Positions 1 to 7,993 of a stretch of 64,000 bases of DNA are shown piece by piece. The DNA is from Methylobacterium oryzae (GTDB lineage: Bacteria; Pseudomonadota; Alphaproteobacteria; Rhizobiales; Beijerinckiaceae). The notes under the pieces were generated by a model that did no database searches, was not told the origin of the DNA, and worked only from the letters and a program-made list of their open reading frames with translations. The first letter of the stretch is position 1. Every line of letters begins with the position of its first letter. The stretch lies in contig NZ_CP090350.1 of NCBI RefSeq assembly GCF_021398735.1, positions 186,001 through 250,000 of the forward strand, given 5' to 3'. Made by a program: the position numbers and the translations under genes.

Positions 1-340
1 AGATGCCGGGCAGGCCGATCGTCGGGTCCTGCGCCATCGCCACCATCGGGCCGACCGCCGCGAAGCTGACGCCCATGATGACCGGCAGGCGGATGCCGAA
101 GATCCCCAGGCCGAGGGACTGGATCAGGATCGCGATGCCCGTCACCAGCAGATCGCAGTTGATCAGGTAGGCGACCGTCTCGGTCGGCAGGTTCATCGCC
201 GCGCCGAGGATGAGCGGCGGCGCGACAGCCCCCGCGCTCATCACGAGCACGTGCTGCATGCCGTAGGCGAGGAGCTTCGGAAGGGGCGGGATCGCGTCGA
301 CCGCGTCCACCTCGCGCGTTGTCCTGTCGTGAGACGTCAT
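1..340 (-). CDS. NCS2-family nucleobase:cation symporter (5' part, cut by window edge)
   Basis: The first 113 residues of an inner-membrane NCS2 permease, the family that imports uracil, xanthine or urate with a cation. The ATG lies at 338-340 on the minus strand and the frame stays open to base 1. After a charged leader of about 20 residues comes YGMQHVLVMSAG, the family's first membrane segment with its Gln-His pair, then two further hydrophobic stretches and a GVSFAAVGP segment. It points away from an 8-oxoguanine deaminase gene, which favours a purine substrate; that is inference. The substrate-selecting residues are outside the window. Confidence 0.85.
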   Translation of the reverse strand, partial: MTSHDRTTREVDAVDAIPPLPKLLAYGMQHVLVMSAGAVAPPLILGAAMNLPTETVAYLINCDLLVTGIAILIQSLGLGIFGIRLPVIMGVSFAAVGPMVAMAQDPTIGLPGI

Positions 341-780
341 GGGCGTGTCCTCCGCCAGCCGGGACCTGTCGAGGCGTCGTCCCGTGATGGTGTCGTCAGG
401 GACCCGGCAGCGGTGGCCGGACCTCTTCCGGGTCCGGGCCGCCAGGAGCGGGTGTGGGGCCAGTCGCAGGGCGGGCCGTGGCGGCACGCCCGGGGGCGGG
501 GGAGCGGGCTCTCGGCGGCCGCTCCGGGGTCATGCGCTGCCGACTTGGCTGGCTCTCAAACCTTGCATGGCTGGCCGCGAATGCCATGCCGGGATTTCGG
601 AAGCAGTTTGCGAAAAATCGCCAAGGTGGCCGGTGGCGGCTGCCGTATGCTGCGGCCCGCTGACGGCCCCGAGACGGTGCGCCCGGCACGGCGTTCCTGC
701 TGCCAGAGGGCGGCATCTGGCCGTGGGGAGGCGTCGCGGCCCGTCCGGCGCGACCTCCAGGGCGTACCCGGAGAGACGCG
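341..780. other. Intergenic region between divergent permease and deaminase genes
   Basis: 440 bases with no convincing gene. It must hold the promoters for the NCS2 permease (minus) and the 8-oxoguanine deaminase (plus). A purine-rich ribosome site (GGAGAGA) sits just before the ATG at 781. A stretch around 545-567 resembles a sigma-54 site, but its two halves are two bases too far apart. No strong dyad was seen. Confidence 0.5.
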
Positions 781-2139
781 ATGACCTCCCTGCTGCTGAC
801 GAACGCCGACATCCTGGTGACGATGGACGCGCAGCGCCGGGAGATCCCCGGCGGCGCGGTCTACGTGGAGGACAACCGCATCGTCGCCGTCGGCCCCGCC
901 GCCGAGGTGCCGCAGCGGGCCGATACCGTCCTCGACCTGCGCGGCCACGCGGTGATGCCGGGCCTCGTGAACACCCACCACCACATGTACCAGACGCTCA
1001 CCCGCGCGGTGCCGGCCGCGCAGGACGCCGAGCTATTCGGCTGGCTGAAGGCGCTCTACCCGATCTGGGCCCGGCTCACGCCCGAGATGGTCCGCGTCTC
1101 GACGCAGACCGCGATGGCGGAGCTGATCCTCTCGGGCTGCACCACGTCGAGCGACCACCTCTACATCTACCCGAACGGTTGCCGGCTCGACGATTCCATC
1201 GAGGGTGCCGAGGAGATCGGCATGCGCTTCCACGCCGCCCGCGGCGCGATGAGCGTCGGGGAGAGCGCGGGCGGACTCCCGCCGGACTCGGTCGTCGAGG
1301 ACGAGGCGGCGATCCTCGAAGACACGCGCCGTCTGATCGAGCGCTGGCACGATCCGGAGCGCTTCGCCATGCGCCGGATCGTGGTGGCGCCCTGCTCACC
1401 GTTCTCGGTGAGCCGCGGCCTGATGCGCGATGCCGCCGAGCTGGCCCGGCACTACGGCGTCTCGCTCCACACCCACCTCGCGGAGAACGACGACGACGTC
1501 CGCTACAGCCTGGAAAAATTCGGGATGACGCCGGCGGAGTACGCCGCCGACCTGGGCTGGACGGGCCCGGACGTGTGGCACGCCCACTGCGTCAAGCTCG
1601 ACCGCGCCGGCATCGCGCTGTTCGGCCGGACCGGGACCGGGGTGGCCCACTGTCCCTGCTCCAACATGCGCCTCGCCTCGGGCATCGCGCCCGTCCGGCA
1701 GATGCGGTGCGCGGGCGTGCCGGTCGGGCTCGGCGTCGACGGCTCGGCCTCCAACGACGGGTCGCACATGCTGGGCGAGGCGCGGCAGGCCATGCTGCTC
1801 GCCCGCGTCGGCTTCGGGCCGGCGGCCATGACCGCGCGGGAGGCGCTGGAGATCGCGACGCTGGGCGGCGCGAAGGTGCTGAACCGGGACGATATCGGCG
1901 CGCTGGCCCCCGGCATGGCGGCCGACATCGTCGCCTTCGACCTGCGCGGCCTCGGCATGGCGGGGGCGCTGCACGACCCCGTCGCCGCCCTCACCTTCTG
2001 CGCGCCGCAGACGGTGGCCTGGAGCGTCATCAACGGGCGGATCGTGGTGCGCGAGGGCCGCCTGACGACCCTCGACGCCGGGGCGCTGACCGCCCGCCAC
2101 AACGCCCTCGCGGCGGCCCTCGTGCGGGACGAGGCGTAG
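781..2139 (+). CDS. 8-oxoguanine deaminase-type amidohydrolase
   Basis: 452-residue cytosolic amidohydrolase-superfamily deaminase (TrzN/AtzB/8-oxoguanine deaminase group), predicted to convert 8-oxoguanine to urate plus ammonia. Zinc-site motifs are complete: NTHHHMYQT near residue 65, HTHLAEN near 235, WHAHC near 265 and GVDGSASND near 320. A GGAGAGA ribosome site precedes the ATG. The neighbouring NCS2 permease fits purine salvage. Close relatives are often labelled hydroxydechloroatrazine hydrolase; the purine reading rests on the NTHHHMYQT signature, family knowledge and context. Exact substrate is not proven by sequence. Confidence 0.82.
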   Translation: MTSLLLTNADILVTMDAQRREIPGGAVYVEDNRIVAVGPAAEVPQRADTVLDLRGHAVMPGLVNTHHHMYQTLTRAVPAAQDAELFGWLKALYPIWARLTPEMVRVSTQTAMAELILSGCTTSSDHLYIYPNGCRLDDSIEGAEEIGMRFHAARGAMSVGESAGGLPPDSVVEDEAAILEDTRRLIERWHDPERFAMRRIVVAPCSPFSVSRGLMRDAAELARHYGVSLHTHLAENDDDVRYSLEKFGMTPAEYAADLGWTGPDVWHAHCVKLDRAGIALFGRTGTGVAHCPCSNMRLASGIAPVRQMRCAGVPVGLGVDGSASNDGSHMLGEARQAMLLARVGFGPAAMTAREALEIATLGGAKVLNRDDIGALAPGMAADIVAFDLRGLGMAGALHDPVAALTFCAPQTVAWSVINGRIVVREGRLTTLDAGALTARHNALAAALVRDEA

Positions 2140-2320
2140 GCCGGCCTACTCATCCTCCGCAGAGGGGCTCGCGGATCCAGACATCGGGTTCGGCGGCGCG
2201 GCTCCAGGATCGGGCGAACGTCGATGTCCGCTGGAGATTTGAGAAGATCCTGGCATCCAGAGCTGGAGGCTGGAGTAATGCCCTCTTATAATCTCTTCGA
2301 TTGACAATCCATGCGCGGCT

Positions 2321-2412
2321 GTCTTTGCGAGCGAAGCGAAGCAAGCCAGAGCCGCGCAACGTCTGTAAAGGTCGCGCGACCATGGGTCACTTCGCTTTGC
2401 TCGTGATGACGG
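2321..2412. repeat. REP-like imperfect inverted repeat between convergent genes
   Basis: Within the 333-base gap (2140-2472) between the convergent deaminase and bhcD genes. The left part reads GCGAGCGAAGCGAAGC and the right part, reverse-complemented, gives a close copy (CACGAGCAAAGCGAAG) ending in GTGATGACGG. The same GATGACGG end and GCGAGCG core recur at 3478-3566, so this looks like one member of a dispersed palindromic family. It could act as a transcription stop for the two facing genes. The rest of the gap shows nothing else recognisable. Confidence 0.55.
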
Positions 2413-2472
2413 CGAGGAATGCGTCGACCGCAGCATTCGGACGAAAGATGTATTACCTTCGGGTCGAGACCG

Positions 2473-3438
2473 TCAGACATCCACCTCCGTCGCCAGCCCC
2501 TTGGCCACCGCGCGGTCGACCGCCACCGCGGCGACCGCGAGGTCCTGCAGCCCGACCCCGGTGCCGTCGAACAGGGTGATCTCGGACTCCGAGACGCGGC
2601 CGGGGTGATCGCCGTTGATCACCGCCCCGATCTCCACGATGGAATCCGCGGCGAGGAGCCCCCGCGCGACAGCGTGCTGCGCCTCGCCGATGCTGACCGA
2701 CTGCGCGACCTCGTCGGTGCACACCGTGGCGGCGGCGAGCAGTTCGGCCTCCACCTCCTGCTTGCCGCGCGTGTCCGTCCCCATGCAGGCGAGGTGCGTG
2801 CCCGGCCGGACCTGCGCGGCCTTCAGGATCGGCGCGAACGAGGACGTGATCGTCACGACGACGTCGGCCTCGGACCCGAGCCGGTCGAGGTCGACCGCCT
2901 CGAACGCCACGCCGTGCTCCCGCGCCACCGCCTCCATCCGGCCGAACATGCCGGGATGCAGGTTCCACGCGAGGACCCGCTCGAACGGCCGCTGCGCCAG
3001 CGCGGCGCGCAGCTGGAACGCCGACTGGTGGCCCGCGCCGATCATGCCCAGCACCCGCGCATCTTTGCGGGCAAGGTGCCGGACGGAGATGGCGCAGGCC
3101 GCGGCCGTGCGCAGCGCGGTGAGGAGGTTCCCTCCGACGACGGCCCGGCAGCGGCCGGTATCGGCGTCGAACAGGAACACCGTCGACTGGTGGTTGGTCA
3201 GGCCCTTCGCGGCGTTGCCGGGCCAGAAGCCGCCGGCCTTGAGGCCGAGCGCGAGGCTGTCCCGGTCGAAGCCCGACTTGAAGCCGTAGAGCGCGTCGGC
3301 GTGGCCGATGGCTTCCCGGACGACCGGGAAGTTGCCGGCTCGCCGCCGCGCCATGGAGGCGAAGACCTGTTCGACGGCGGTAAAGCACTCCGCCTCGGTC
3401 AACAGCCCGTCGATCGCGTGCTCGGGAACGATGATCAT
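2473..3438 (-). CDS. bhcD: Iminosuccinate reductase of the beta-hydroxyaspartate cycle
   Basis: 321-residue member of the ornithine cyclodeaminase/mu-crystallin family. In the beta-hydroxyaspartate cycle this enzyme reduces iminosuccinate to aspartate with NAD(P)H, the last step. Visible features: an N-terminal substrate domain, GNLLTALRTAAA near residue 105, then a Rossmann segment VLGMIGAGHQSAFQL near 128 and a SESEITLFDGTG stretch near 285. Last of four co-directional genes bhcA-B-C-D. A generic annotation would be ornithine cyclodeaminase or alanine dehydrogenase; the complete cluster with an IclR regulator makes BhcD the better call. Confidence 0.88.
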   Translation of the reverse strand: MIIVPEHAIDGLLTEAECFTAVEQVFASMARRRAGNFPVVREAIGHADALYGFKSGFDRDSLALGLKAGGFWPGNAAKGLTNHQSTVFLFDADTGRCRAVVGGNLLTALRTAAACAISVRHLARKDARVLGMIGAGHQSAFQLRAALAQRPFERVLAWNLHPGMFGRMEAVAREHGVAFEAVDLDRLGSEADVVVTITSSFAPILKAAQVRPGTHLACMGTDTRGKQEVEAELLAAATVCTDEVAQSVSIGEAQHAVARGLLAADSIVEIGAVINGDHPGRVSESEITLFDGTGVGLQDLAVAAVAVDRAVAKGLATEVDV

Positions 3439-3477
3439 CGCGGATGTGTCCTCAATTCGTGAGCCGGCATGTCGCCC

Positions 3478-3566
3478 CCGTCATCGCGGGCGTCGCGAGG
3501 CGACCCAGGGCAGCGGGCCCCGTCGAGGCGCGTCCCCGGATCGCTGCGCCGCGCTCGCGATGACGG
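3478..3566. repeat. REP-like hairpin between bhcC and bhcD
   Basis: The arms CCGTCATCGCGGGCG (3478-3492) and CGCTCGCGATGACGG (3552-3566) are inverted copies with one mismatch and enclose a GC-rich loop. It lies in the 145-base gap between bhcC and bhcD and resembles the element at 2321-2412. In an operon such a hairpin may stabilise the upstream message or lower expression of the last gene. Confidence 0.6.
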
Positions 3567-3583
3567 ACGGTGTGCAGGGTGCG

Positions 3584-4747
3584 TCAGTAGGCCTTGCCGC
3601 GGGCCGAGACCGGCCAGAGCGTCTCGACCCGGCCGTTGCGGACGCCGACATACCAGTCGTGGACGTTGCAGGTCGGATCGCAGTGGCCGGGGACGAGGCG
3701 CAGACGGTCGTTGACCTTCAGCCGGCCCTCGGGATCCTCGATCACCCCGTGCTCGTCCGAGCACTTGATGTATTTCACGTCGTCGCGGCCGAAGACGAAG
3801 GGCAGGCCCGAATCGACCGACTGCACCTTAAGTCCCGCGTCGCAGATCGCCTTGTCGGCCTTGGCGTGGCTCATCACGCTGGTGAGGATGAACAGGGCGT
3901 TCTGCCACTCGCCCGCGTCGATGCGCTTTCCGTCCCGGTCGCGGATACGCCCGTAATCGGCGTCCATGAACGCGTAGCTGCCGCATTGCAGCTCGTTGTA
4001 GACGCCGGATCCCGCCTCGAAATAGTAGCTGCCGGTGCCGCCGCCGCTGACGAGCTCCGGCTCGAGGCCCTCCCGGTTCAGCGCCGCGACGGCGTCGCGC
4101 ACCTGGGCGATGGCCGCGTCGAGCTTGGCCCGCCGCTCCTCGTAGCCGTCGATGTGCTGCATGGCGCCCTGGTAGGCCTGGAGGCCCGCGAAGCGCAGGT
4201 TCGGCGCGGCCGCGACGGCCTGGGCGATCGCCACCACCTCGGGGGTCGTCCGCACGCCGCAGCGGCCGGCGCCGCAATCGATCTCGACGAAGCAGTCGAG
4301 TTGCGTGCCGTGCCGCTGCGCCGCCGCCGAGAGGTCGGCGACGTTCGCCACGTCGTCGAGGCAGACGATGATGCGGGCACCGTGCAGCGGCAGCCGCGCC
4401 AGACGGTCGATCTTGCCCGGGTCGCGCACCTGGTTCGAGACCAGGATATCCTTGATGCCCGCGCGGGCGAAGACTTCCGCCTCCGAGACCTTCTGGCAGC
4501 AGACGCCGCAGGCGCCGCCGAGGCTCTGCTGGAGTTTCAGGATGTCGACGGACTTGTGCATCTTGCCGTGGGCGCGGTGGCGCATCCCGTGCGCCTTGGC
4601 GTAGTCGCCCATCTTGCGGATGTTGCCTTCCAGCGCGTCGAGATCGACGATCAGGCAGGGCGTCTGGATCTCGTCCTCGCGCATGCCGGGCAGCGCGGGG
4701 ACGTCGAAGCCGACTTCGAGATCGGCGGATCGGGCGTTCATGTGCAT
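3584..4747 (-). CDS. bhcC: erythro-beta-hydroxyaspartate aldolase
   Basis: 387-residue PLP enzyme of the D-threonine-aldolase/DSD1 fold-III family. In the cycle it joins glycine and glyoxylate to form erythro-beta-hydroxyaspartate. Near the N-terminus IQTPCLIVDLDALEGNI begins the barrel, HGKMHKSVDI near residue 62 carries the PLP lysine, and the C-terminal metal-site region VPGHCDPTCNVHDWYVG lies near residue 357. Two in-frame ATGs (4747 and 4741) are possible; the upstream one is used here. It follows bhcB by 13 bases. Read alone it could pass as D-threonine aldolase; gene order decides. Confidence 0.88.
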   Translation of the reverse strand: MHMNARSADLEVGFDVPALPGMREDEIQTPCLIVDLDALEGNIRKMGDYAKAHGMRHRAHGKMHKSVDILKLQQSLGGACGVCCQKVSEAEVFARAGIKDILVSNQVRDPGKIDRLARLPLHGARIIVCLDDVANVADLSAAAQRHGTQLDCFVEIDCGAGRCGVRTTPEVVAIAQAVAAAPNLRFAGLQAYQGAMQHIDGYEERRAKLDAAIAQVRDAVAALNREGLEPELVSGGGTGSYYFEAGSGVYNELQCGSYAFMDADYGRIRDRDGKRIDAGEWQNALFILTSVMSHAKADKAICDAGLKVQSVDSGLPFVFGRDDVKYIKCSDEHGVIEDPEGRLKVNDRLRLVPGHCDPTCNVHDWYVGVRNGRVETLWPVSARGKAY

Positions 4748-4760
4748 CGTGGGCCTCCCG

Positions 4761-5720
4761 TTATTGCCAGGGCAGCGCGTCGAGATCGACGTTCCCGCCC
4801 GTGATGATCACGCCCACCCGCTTGTTCGCGAAGAAAGGGCGGTTCTTCAGCACTGCCGCCAGGGCGACGGCGCTGGACGGCTCCATGACGATCTTCAGCC
4901 GCTTCCAGATCAGCTGCATCGCCGCGACGATCTCGGCCTCGGAGACCGTCAGGATATCCGCGACGTGGTGGCGGACGAAGTGCCAGGTGAGGTCCTTCAG
5001 CGGCACCTTCAGGCCGTCCGCGACCGTCACCGGCGCGTCGTCGGCGATGATCCGTCCGGCCTTCAGGCTGCGATGGGCGTCGTCGGCCTGCTCGGGCTCC
5101 GCCGCGTAGACGGCGATGTGCGGGGCGAGCCCGGCCAGCGTCAGGCAGGTGCCCGACACCATGCCGCCGCCGCCGATCGGGGCGATCACCGCGTCGAGAT
5201 CCGGGACCTGCGCGATCAGCTCGCGGGCGCAGGTCGCCTGCCCGGCGATGACGCGGGGATCGTTGTAGGGATGCACGAACTCCGCGCCGGTCTCGGCGAC
5301 GACCTCGGCGAACACGGCCTCGCGCGATGAGGTGGACGGCTCGCACTCCACCACCCGGCCGCCGTAGCCGCGCACGGCGTCCTTCTTCGCCTGGGGCGCG
5401 GTGCGCGGCATCACCACCGTGCAGGGGATGCCGCGCCGGCCCGCCGCGTAGGACAGGCAGGTGCCGTGGTTGCCCGACGAGTGGGTCGCCACGCCCCGGG
5501 CGGCCTGCGCCTCGGTGAGGCTGAAGACGGCGTTCGAGGCGCCCCGCGCCTTGAAGGCGCCGGCCTTCTGCAGGTTCTCGCACTTGAAGAACAGCTGCGC
5601 GCCGGCGGCTTCATCGATGATCCGCGAGGTCAGGACCGGCGTCTCGTGGATGTAGGGCCGGATGCGCTCGTGGGCGGCCAGGACGTCGTCGAGGGTGGGC
5701 GTGATCAGGGCGCTTTCCAT
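4761..5720 (-). CDS. bhcB: erythro-beta-hydroxyaspartate dehydratase
   Basis: 319-residue fold-II PLP dehydratase of the serine/threonine dehydratase family, predicted to remove water from beta-hydroxyaspartate to give iminosuccinate. PLP lysine K57 lies in QKAGAFKARG, the phosphate loop is SSGNHGT near residue 84, and IGGGGMVSG is the glycine loop near 186. The ATG at 5718-5720 lies 11 bases after the bhcA stop. Alone it would be called threonine dehydratase or serine racemase; its place between an aldolase of the BhcC type and a BhcA-type aminotransferase supports the cycle role. Confidence 0.88.
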   Translation of the reverse strand: MESALITPTLDDVLAAHERIRPYIHETPVLTSRIIDEAAGAQLFFKCENLQKAGAFKARGASNAVFSLTEAQAARGVATHSSGNHGTCLSYAAGRRGIPCTVVMPRTAPQAKKDAVRGYGGRVVECEPSTSSREAVFAEVVAETGAEFVHPYNDPRVIAGQATCARELIAQVPDLDAVIAPIGGGGMVSGTCLTLAGLAPHIAVYAAEPEQADDAHRSLKAGRIIADDAPVTVADGLKVPLKDLTWHFVRHHVADILTVSEAEIVAAMQLIWKRLKIVMEPSSAVALAAVLKNRPFFANKRVGVIITGGNVDLDALPWQ

Positions 5721-5731
5721 GGCGCGCCCCC

Positions 5732-6922
5732 TCAGGCGGCGGCGCGCAGGGCGGCGGCCGGGGCGCGGCGGTACACCGCCTGCGCGGCCGCGACCCCCGA
5801 TCCCAGCGCGATGCGCAGGCCGAGATCGACCATCGCCATCTCGGCGGCTGCGATCCCCGACAGCGCCATCACATCCGTGAGGCTGCCGAGGTGGCCGATG
5901 CGGAAGACCTTCCCGGCGACCTCGCCGAGGCCCACCCCGAAGGCGACGTCGTAGTGGCGCGCCGCGTGGGTGACGATCCGCGTGGCGTCGAAGCCCTCCG
6001 GGGTGCGGATCGCGCTCACCGTGTCCGAGTAGAGGTCCGGGCGCGCGGCGCAGAGTTCCAGGCCCCAGGCGGCGACGGCGGCGCGGATCCCGTCCGCGAT
6101 GCGGCGGTGCCGGGCGAAGACGGTCTCGAGCCCCTCGGCCAGGAGCAGTTCCGTCGACAGCTTCAGGCCGTTCAGGAGGCCGACCGCCGGCGTGTAGGGA
6201 TAGGCGCCGTTCGGGTAACCCTTCGCCATGTCGCGGATGTCGAAATAGGTCCGCGGCAGCGTCGCCGTCGCCGTGGCGGCCATGGCCTTGGGCGAGAACG
6301 CCACGATGGCGAGGCCCGCGGGCAGCATGAAGCCCTTCTGCGAGCCCGTCACGGCGACATCGACGCCCCACTCGTCCATGCGGAAATCCATGGACGCGAT
6401 CGAGCTGACGCCGTCGACCAGCAGCAGAGCCGGGTGGTTGCTGGCATCCAGCGCGCGGCGCACGGCGGCGACGTCCGAGCGGACGCCGGTCGCCGTCTCG
6501 TTGTGCGTGACGAGCACGGCCCGGATGCGGTGCGCCTTGTCGGCCGCGAGGGCCTCGGCGAAGCGATCCGCCGGAAGCCCCTCGCCCCACGGGGCTTCGA
6601 TCATCCGGACATCAAGGCCGTGGCGGCGCGTCATGTCGATCCAGCGGTGGCTGAACATGCCGTGGCGCGCCGCCAGCACCGTGTCGCCGGCGCTGAGCGT
6701 GTTGGAGAGCGCGGTCTCCCAGCCGCCCGTAGCCGTCGACGGGAAGATGAACACCTCGGCGTCCTCGCTCTTCAGGACCTTCTTCACGCCGGCGAGCGCC
6801 GGATGAAGGATCTGCGCGAAGAGCGGCGACCGGTGATCCAGCGTCGGCATGTCGGCCGCGCGGCGAAGCACTTCCGGCATGTTGGTCGGGCCGGGAATGA
6901 AGACGGGATTCTGTGCGAACAT
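5732..6922 (-). CDS. bhcA: Aspartate-glyoxylate aminotransferase
   Basis: 396-residue class-V PLP aminotransferase (alanine-glyoxylate/serine-glyoxylate family). In the cycle it transfers the amino group of aspartate to glyoxylate, giving glycine and oxaloacetate. The start MFAQNPVFIPGPTNMPE matches the family's GPTN N-terminus and has GGAGGA upstream; 50 further in-frame residues before it would run through the promoter. Other motifs are PSTATGGWE near residue 61, HNETATGVRSD near 140 and the PLP lysine K196 in TGSQKGFMLP. First gene of bhcABCD, divergent from bhcR. Confidence 0.9.
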   Translation of the reverse strand: MFAQNPVFIPGPTNMPEVLRRAADMPTLDHRSPLFAQILHPALAGVKKVLKSEDAEVFIFPSTATGGWETALSNTLSAGDTVLAARHGMFSHRWIDMTRRHGLDVRMIEAPWGEGLPADRFAEALAADKAHRIRAVLVTHNETATGVRSDVAAVRRALDASNHPALLLVDGVSSIASMDFRMDEWGVDVAVTGSQKGFMLPAGLAIVAFSPKAMAATATATLPRTYFDIRDMAKGYPNGAYPYTPAVGLLNGLKLSTELLLAEGLETVFARHRRIADGIRAAVAAWGLELCAARPDLYSDTVSAIRTPEGFDATRIVTHAARHYDVAFGVGLGEVAGKVFRIGHLGSLTDVMALSGIAAAEMAMVDLGLRIALGSGVAAAQAVYRRAPAAALRAAA

Positions 6923-6966
6923 CGGCGGCGCTCTCCTCCAATACGGGAACAATAGCACCGCCGATC

Positions 6967-7003
6967 CCGTATTGATATTTTCTTGAAAAACTTTTTCATA
7001 CGG
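6967..7003. promoter_or_regulatory. Palindromic operator candidate in bhcA-bhcR intergenic region
   Basis: GAAAAACTTTTTC (6985-6997) is a perfect 13-bp palindrome. It lies inside a wider pair of inverted hexamers, CCGTAT (6967-6972) and ATACGG (6998-7003). IclR-family regulators commonly bind GAAA/TTTC-type palindromes, and this is the region between a divergent IclR gene and its likely target, so it is probably a BhcR site. It lies 45-82 bases upstream of the bhcA start. Confidence 0.6.
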
Positions 7004-7042
7004 GGTCGGAGCGCGGAAACGCGCGCCGCGACAACGCCTTAC

Positions 7043-7069
7043 CTTTTTCCGTTGTGAGAAAAATTTTTC
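7043..7069. promoter_or_regulatory. Second operator-like palindrome upstream of bhcR
   Basis: GAAAAATTTTTC (7058-7069) is a perfect 12-bp palindrome, 41 bases before the bhcR ATG. A half-site CCTTTTTCC lies just before it (7042-7050). It closely resembles the core at 6985-6997. Two near-identical sites, one per promoter, suggest BhcR controls both bhcABCD and itself. Confidence 0.55.
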
Positions 7070-7109
7070 CATCCTAGGGATGGGTTGGGTGGGCTAGGGC
7101 GAGGGCGCC

Positions 7110-7970
7110 ATGGATTCGGGAAACCGGCGGCGCGGGCGGCCGAAGGGGTTCGGAGGCGCCAAGCCGGCGGCGACCATCCAGGCGCTTGACCGCGCCCTCG
7201 ATGTCCTCGACGTCCTGGCGGGCGGCGACGGGCTGACGCTCTCGGAACTAGCCGGCAGGCTCGAGCAATCCGTGGCGACCATGCACCGGGTCCTCGCGAC
7301 GCTCGAGCGCCGCGGCCTCGTCGAGATCAGCGCCGACAAGCAGGAGTGGCACGTCGGTGCGGAGGCCTACCGGCTCGGATCGGCGTTCCTGCGCCGCCAC
7401 AACGTCGTCGAGCGGAGCCGGTCGATGATGTGGACGCTGATGCAGGAGACGGGCGAGACCTCCAATCTCGGCGTCGAGAAGGACGGCAACGTCCTGTTCG
7501 TCAGCCAGGTGGAGACCCACGAGACGATCCGCGCCTTCTTCCCGCCGGGCTCCCTGTCGCCGCTGCACGCGTCGGGCATCGGGAAGGCTCTGCTGAGCAC
7601 CTACGCGCCGGCCCGGACCGAGCGCCTGTTCCGGGGAAAGACCTTCGCGCGGTTCACCGACAAGACCATCGGCTCACTGGACCAGTTGCGCGACGACGTC
7701 GAGGCGACCCGCCGCCGGGGCTACGCGATCGACGACGAGGAGCGGAGCATCGGGATGCGCTGCGTCGCCGCCCCGATCCTCAACGTCCACGGCGAGGCTA
7801 TCGCGGGGATCTCGGTGTCGGGGCCGACGCACCGGCTGTCCGACGAGAAGCTGCGCGCGATCGGCGAGCGGGTGCGGAGAGGCGCCGCTGCGGTCTCGCG
7901 CGCCCTCGGCGCGCCCGCCGCGACGATGACCGCGACGCCCGACGCGCCGGGCGAGCCTGACCAGGACTGA
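7110..7970 (+). CDS. bhcR: IclR-family regulator of the beta-hydroxyaspartate cycle
   Basis: 286-residue IclR-type regulator. The N-terminal winged helix (about residues 20-80) includes TLSELAGRLEQSVATMHRVL. The effector domain follows, with FPPGSLSPLHASGIGKALLS near residue 141 and a GMRCVAAPIL segment near 213. It is divergent from bhcA, the arrangement known for BhcR in Paracoccus, where the regulator senses glyoxylate. The 17-residue basic leader (RRRGRPKGFG) is typical of the subgroup. Naming relies on gene context plus family. Confidence 0.85.
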   Translation: MDSGNRRRGRPKGFGGAKPAATIQALDRALDVLDVLAGGDGLTLSELAGRLEQSVATMHRVLATLERRGLVEISADKQEWHVGAEAYRLGSAFLRRHNVVERSRSMMWTLMQETGETSNLGVEKDGNVLFVSQVETHETIRAFFPPGSLSPLHASGIGKALLSTYAPARTERLFRGKTFARFTDKTIGSLDQLRDDVEATRRRGYAIDDEERSIGMRCVAAPILNVHGEAIAGISVSGPTHRLSDEKLRAIGERVRRGAAAVSRALGAPAATMTATPDAPGEPDQD

Positions 7971-7993
7971 CCAGCGGTGCGGCGAGGCGCGCC

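Noticed and set aside
545..567. TTGGC...TTGCA resembling a sigma-54 promoter before the 8-oxoguanine deaminase gene
   Set aside because: The GG and GC are twelve bases apart (or more), not the required ten.
2321..3566. Repeated GCGAGCG/GATGACGG elements as a CRISPR array
   Set aside because: Only two copies more than 1 kb apart, palindromic, without regular spacers or cas genes.
3584..5720. Calling the aldolase and dehydratase D-threonine aldolase and threonine dehydratase
   Set aside because: The four-gene order with a divergent IclR regulator fits the beta-hydroxyaspartate cycle far better than unrelated threonine enzymes.
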